12,786 nt of DNA from contig JAEVZP010000021.1 of NCBI GenBank assembly GCA_023392185.1, positions 1-12,786 of the forward strand, given 5' to 3'. Under the pieces are notes generated by a model. The model saw nothing but the letters and a program-made list of their open reading frames with translations, was not told the DNA's origin and searched no databases. The position numbers and the translations under genes are program-made. The DNA is from Bacteroidota bacterium (GTDB lineage Bacteria > Bacteroidota > Bacteroidia > Chitinophagales > Chitinophagaceae). Numbering within the stretch: position 1 is the first letter of the stretch; every line of letters starts with the position of its first letter. Shown here piece by piece: positions 12,118-12,786 of this stretch.

Positions 12118-12786
12118 ATGCGCTTCTTTTGCTTGCTGTTTTCTTTCCTCATTTTTGCTGTGCTGCCTGCCCGGGCGCAGAAGTACAAGCGTACCCTCCG
12201 GGGGGAAGTGCGCATTTCCGGTCATCCTCCCCAGTACTATTATATTTACTATACCGCCAACGGTGCCAATATCACCGGCTACAGCGTTACGCAGTCGGCC
12301 GGCGGCGACCTGAAGGCAGCGCTTATCGGTCGCCTTTCCGATGACGGGAAAGAAATGTACCTACGAGAAACCCAGAGTTTGGATTACGATGCACCGGGAA
12401 TGGTGTTGTGTTTTTTCGCCGCCCGCCTGAAGCTGACAACTGCACCCGGCAGGCGCATCTGGAGCGGTCCCTTCGGGAGCCGGCAGCCGGACGGCACGCC
12501 CTGCGAAGGCGGTATCATGACCTTTGTGGACCTGGACCCCACGCCGCCCCCACCACCCAAGCCGGTGACGCCTAAGCCAACCCGCGCCTCTCCGCCCCGG
12601 CCCGCTCCACGCCGCACAGAAACCCCCAAACCAGATTCGCCAAAGCCCAATCCCCGCCCAGCACCAGAAACGATTAGACAGCTTCCTTTTCTTCAGACAC
12701 CCGCTGCTCTTGCTACCCAGCCAAAGCCGCAGGTACGCACCCTCACACTGCTTAAACCGACCGGGGGGGGGGGGGGGGGGGGGGGG
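12118..12786 (+). CDS. Secreted protein with proline-rich region, 3' end missing
   Basis: The frame is open to the right edge, so the C-terminus is missing. It begins MRFFCLLFSFLIFAVLPARA, a clear signal peptide cut before Q21. Residues 22-140 form a compact domain rich in beta strands (RTLRGEVRISG, PQYYYIYYTANG, NITGYSVTQSAGGDLKAALIG, EMYLRETQSLDY) with C98 and C129, which could form a disulfide. From 141 the chain is an unusual Pro/Lys/Arg-rich linker (DPTPPPPPKPVTPKP and onward) to about 204, suggesting a stalk to a further domain or a cell-wall-spanning spacer. I do not recognise the family. Codons 216-223 are GGG only and come from the terminal G run, so they should not be trusted. A frame starting at 12054 is rejected because it lacks a proper signal peptide and stops early. 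Confidence 0.65.
   Translation, partial: MRFFCLLFSFLIFAVLPARAQKYKRTLRGEVRISGHPPQYYYIYYTANGANITGYSVTQSAGGDLKAALIGRLSDDGKEMYLRETQSLDYDAPGMVLCFFAARLKLTTAPGRRIWSGPFGSRQPDGTPCEGGIMTFVDLDPTPPPPPKPVTPKPTRASPPRPAPRRTETPKPDSPKPNPRPAPETIRQLPFLQTPAALATQPKPQVRTLTLLKPTGGGGGGGG
12763..12786. repeat. Terminal poly-G run of 24 bases
   Basis: The last 24 bases are all G, directly after otherwise ordinary coding sequence. A run this long at the exact end of the sequence is typical of no-signal base calls in two-colour sequencing carried into a contig end. It is most likely an artefact rather than genomic. Confidence 0.85.

Noticed and set aside
12054..12344. Plus-strand ORF starting MSALLQKAG
   Set aside because: It overlaps the better-supported frame from 12118, which has a clean signal peptide and stays open to the edge.
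1..12786. CRISPR arrays, tRNA or rRNA genes, insertion sequences, defence or phage modules
   Set aside because: No regularly spaced long repeats, tRNA-like cloverleaf, transposase or known defence genes were seen on reading both strands.

Overview
The window comes from a Bacteroidota chromosome, probably a moderately GC-rich member of the Chitinophagia/Cytophagia/Sphingobacteriia side of the phylum. The evidence is a type IX secretion (T9SS) C-terminal sorting domain, an HU-CCDC81/SPOR envelope protein, several promoter cores of the Bacteroidota form TAnnTTTG, weak Shine-Dalgarno sites, and a FHS-type sugar permease paired with a ROK kinase. No tRNA, rRNA, CRISPR array, phage gene or intact insertion sequence was seen. 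The right end is a 24-base G run that looks like a read or assembly artefact, so this is probably a contig end.

Layout. 1-2974 (+): the 3' end of a TPR protein whose stop overlaps the start of a plug-less outer-membrane beta-barrel protein, then a membrane-anchored HU-CCDC81/SPOR protein. 3034-5553 (-): a CxxCxxCC (YkgJ-type) protein, then the chromosome-partitioning pair parB and parA, which overlap by 14 bases. 5554-5877: the parA upstream region, with four phased parS half-sites, an AT-rich stretch and two hairpins. 5878-6951 (-): a KdnB-type iron-dependent Kdo 8-oxidase, probably starting at TTG. 7248-8804 (+): a secreted seven-repeat delta-60 propeller with a T9SS tail. 8907-9860 (-) and 9894-11177 (+): a divergent ROK sugar kinase and FHS-family sugar permease only 33 bases apart. 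11309-11752 (-): a TM2-domain membrane protein. 11858-12047 (+): a coding remnant broken by one frameshift. 12118 to the end (+): the start of a secreted proline-rich protein.

How the parts fit. The permease and kinase form a minimal sugar uptake and phosphorylation unit. ParA/ParB segregate the chromosome, and the half-sites upstream of parA suggest that ParB feeds back on its own operon. KdnB modifies the Kdo sugar of LPS, but its partner aminotransferase KdnA is not in the window. The barrel, SPOR, TM2 and delta-60 proteins all belong to the envelope or the outside of the cell.

The signals most worth following are the helically phased direct array of parS half-sites, and a 10-bp palindrome, TTTCCGGAAA. 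The palindrome has six perfect copies, five of them between genes and mostly just after stop codons or beside terminators.
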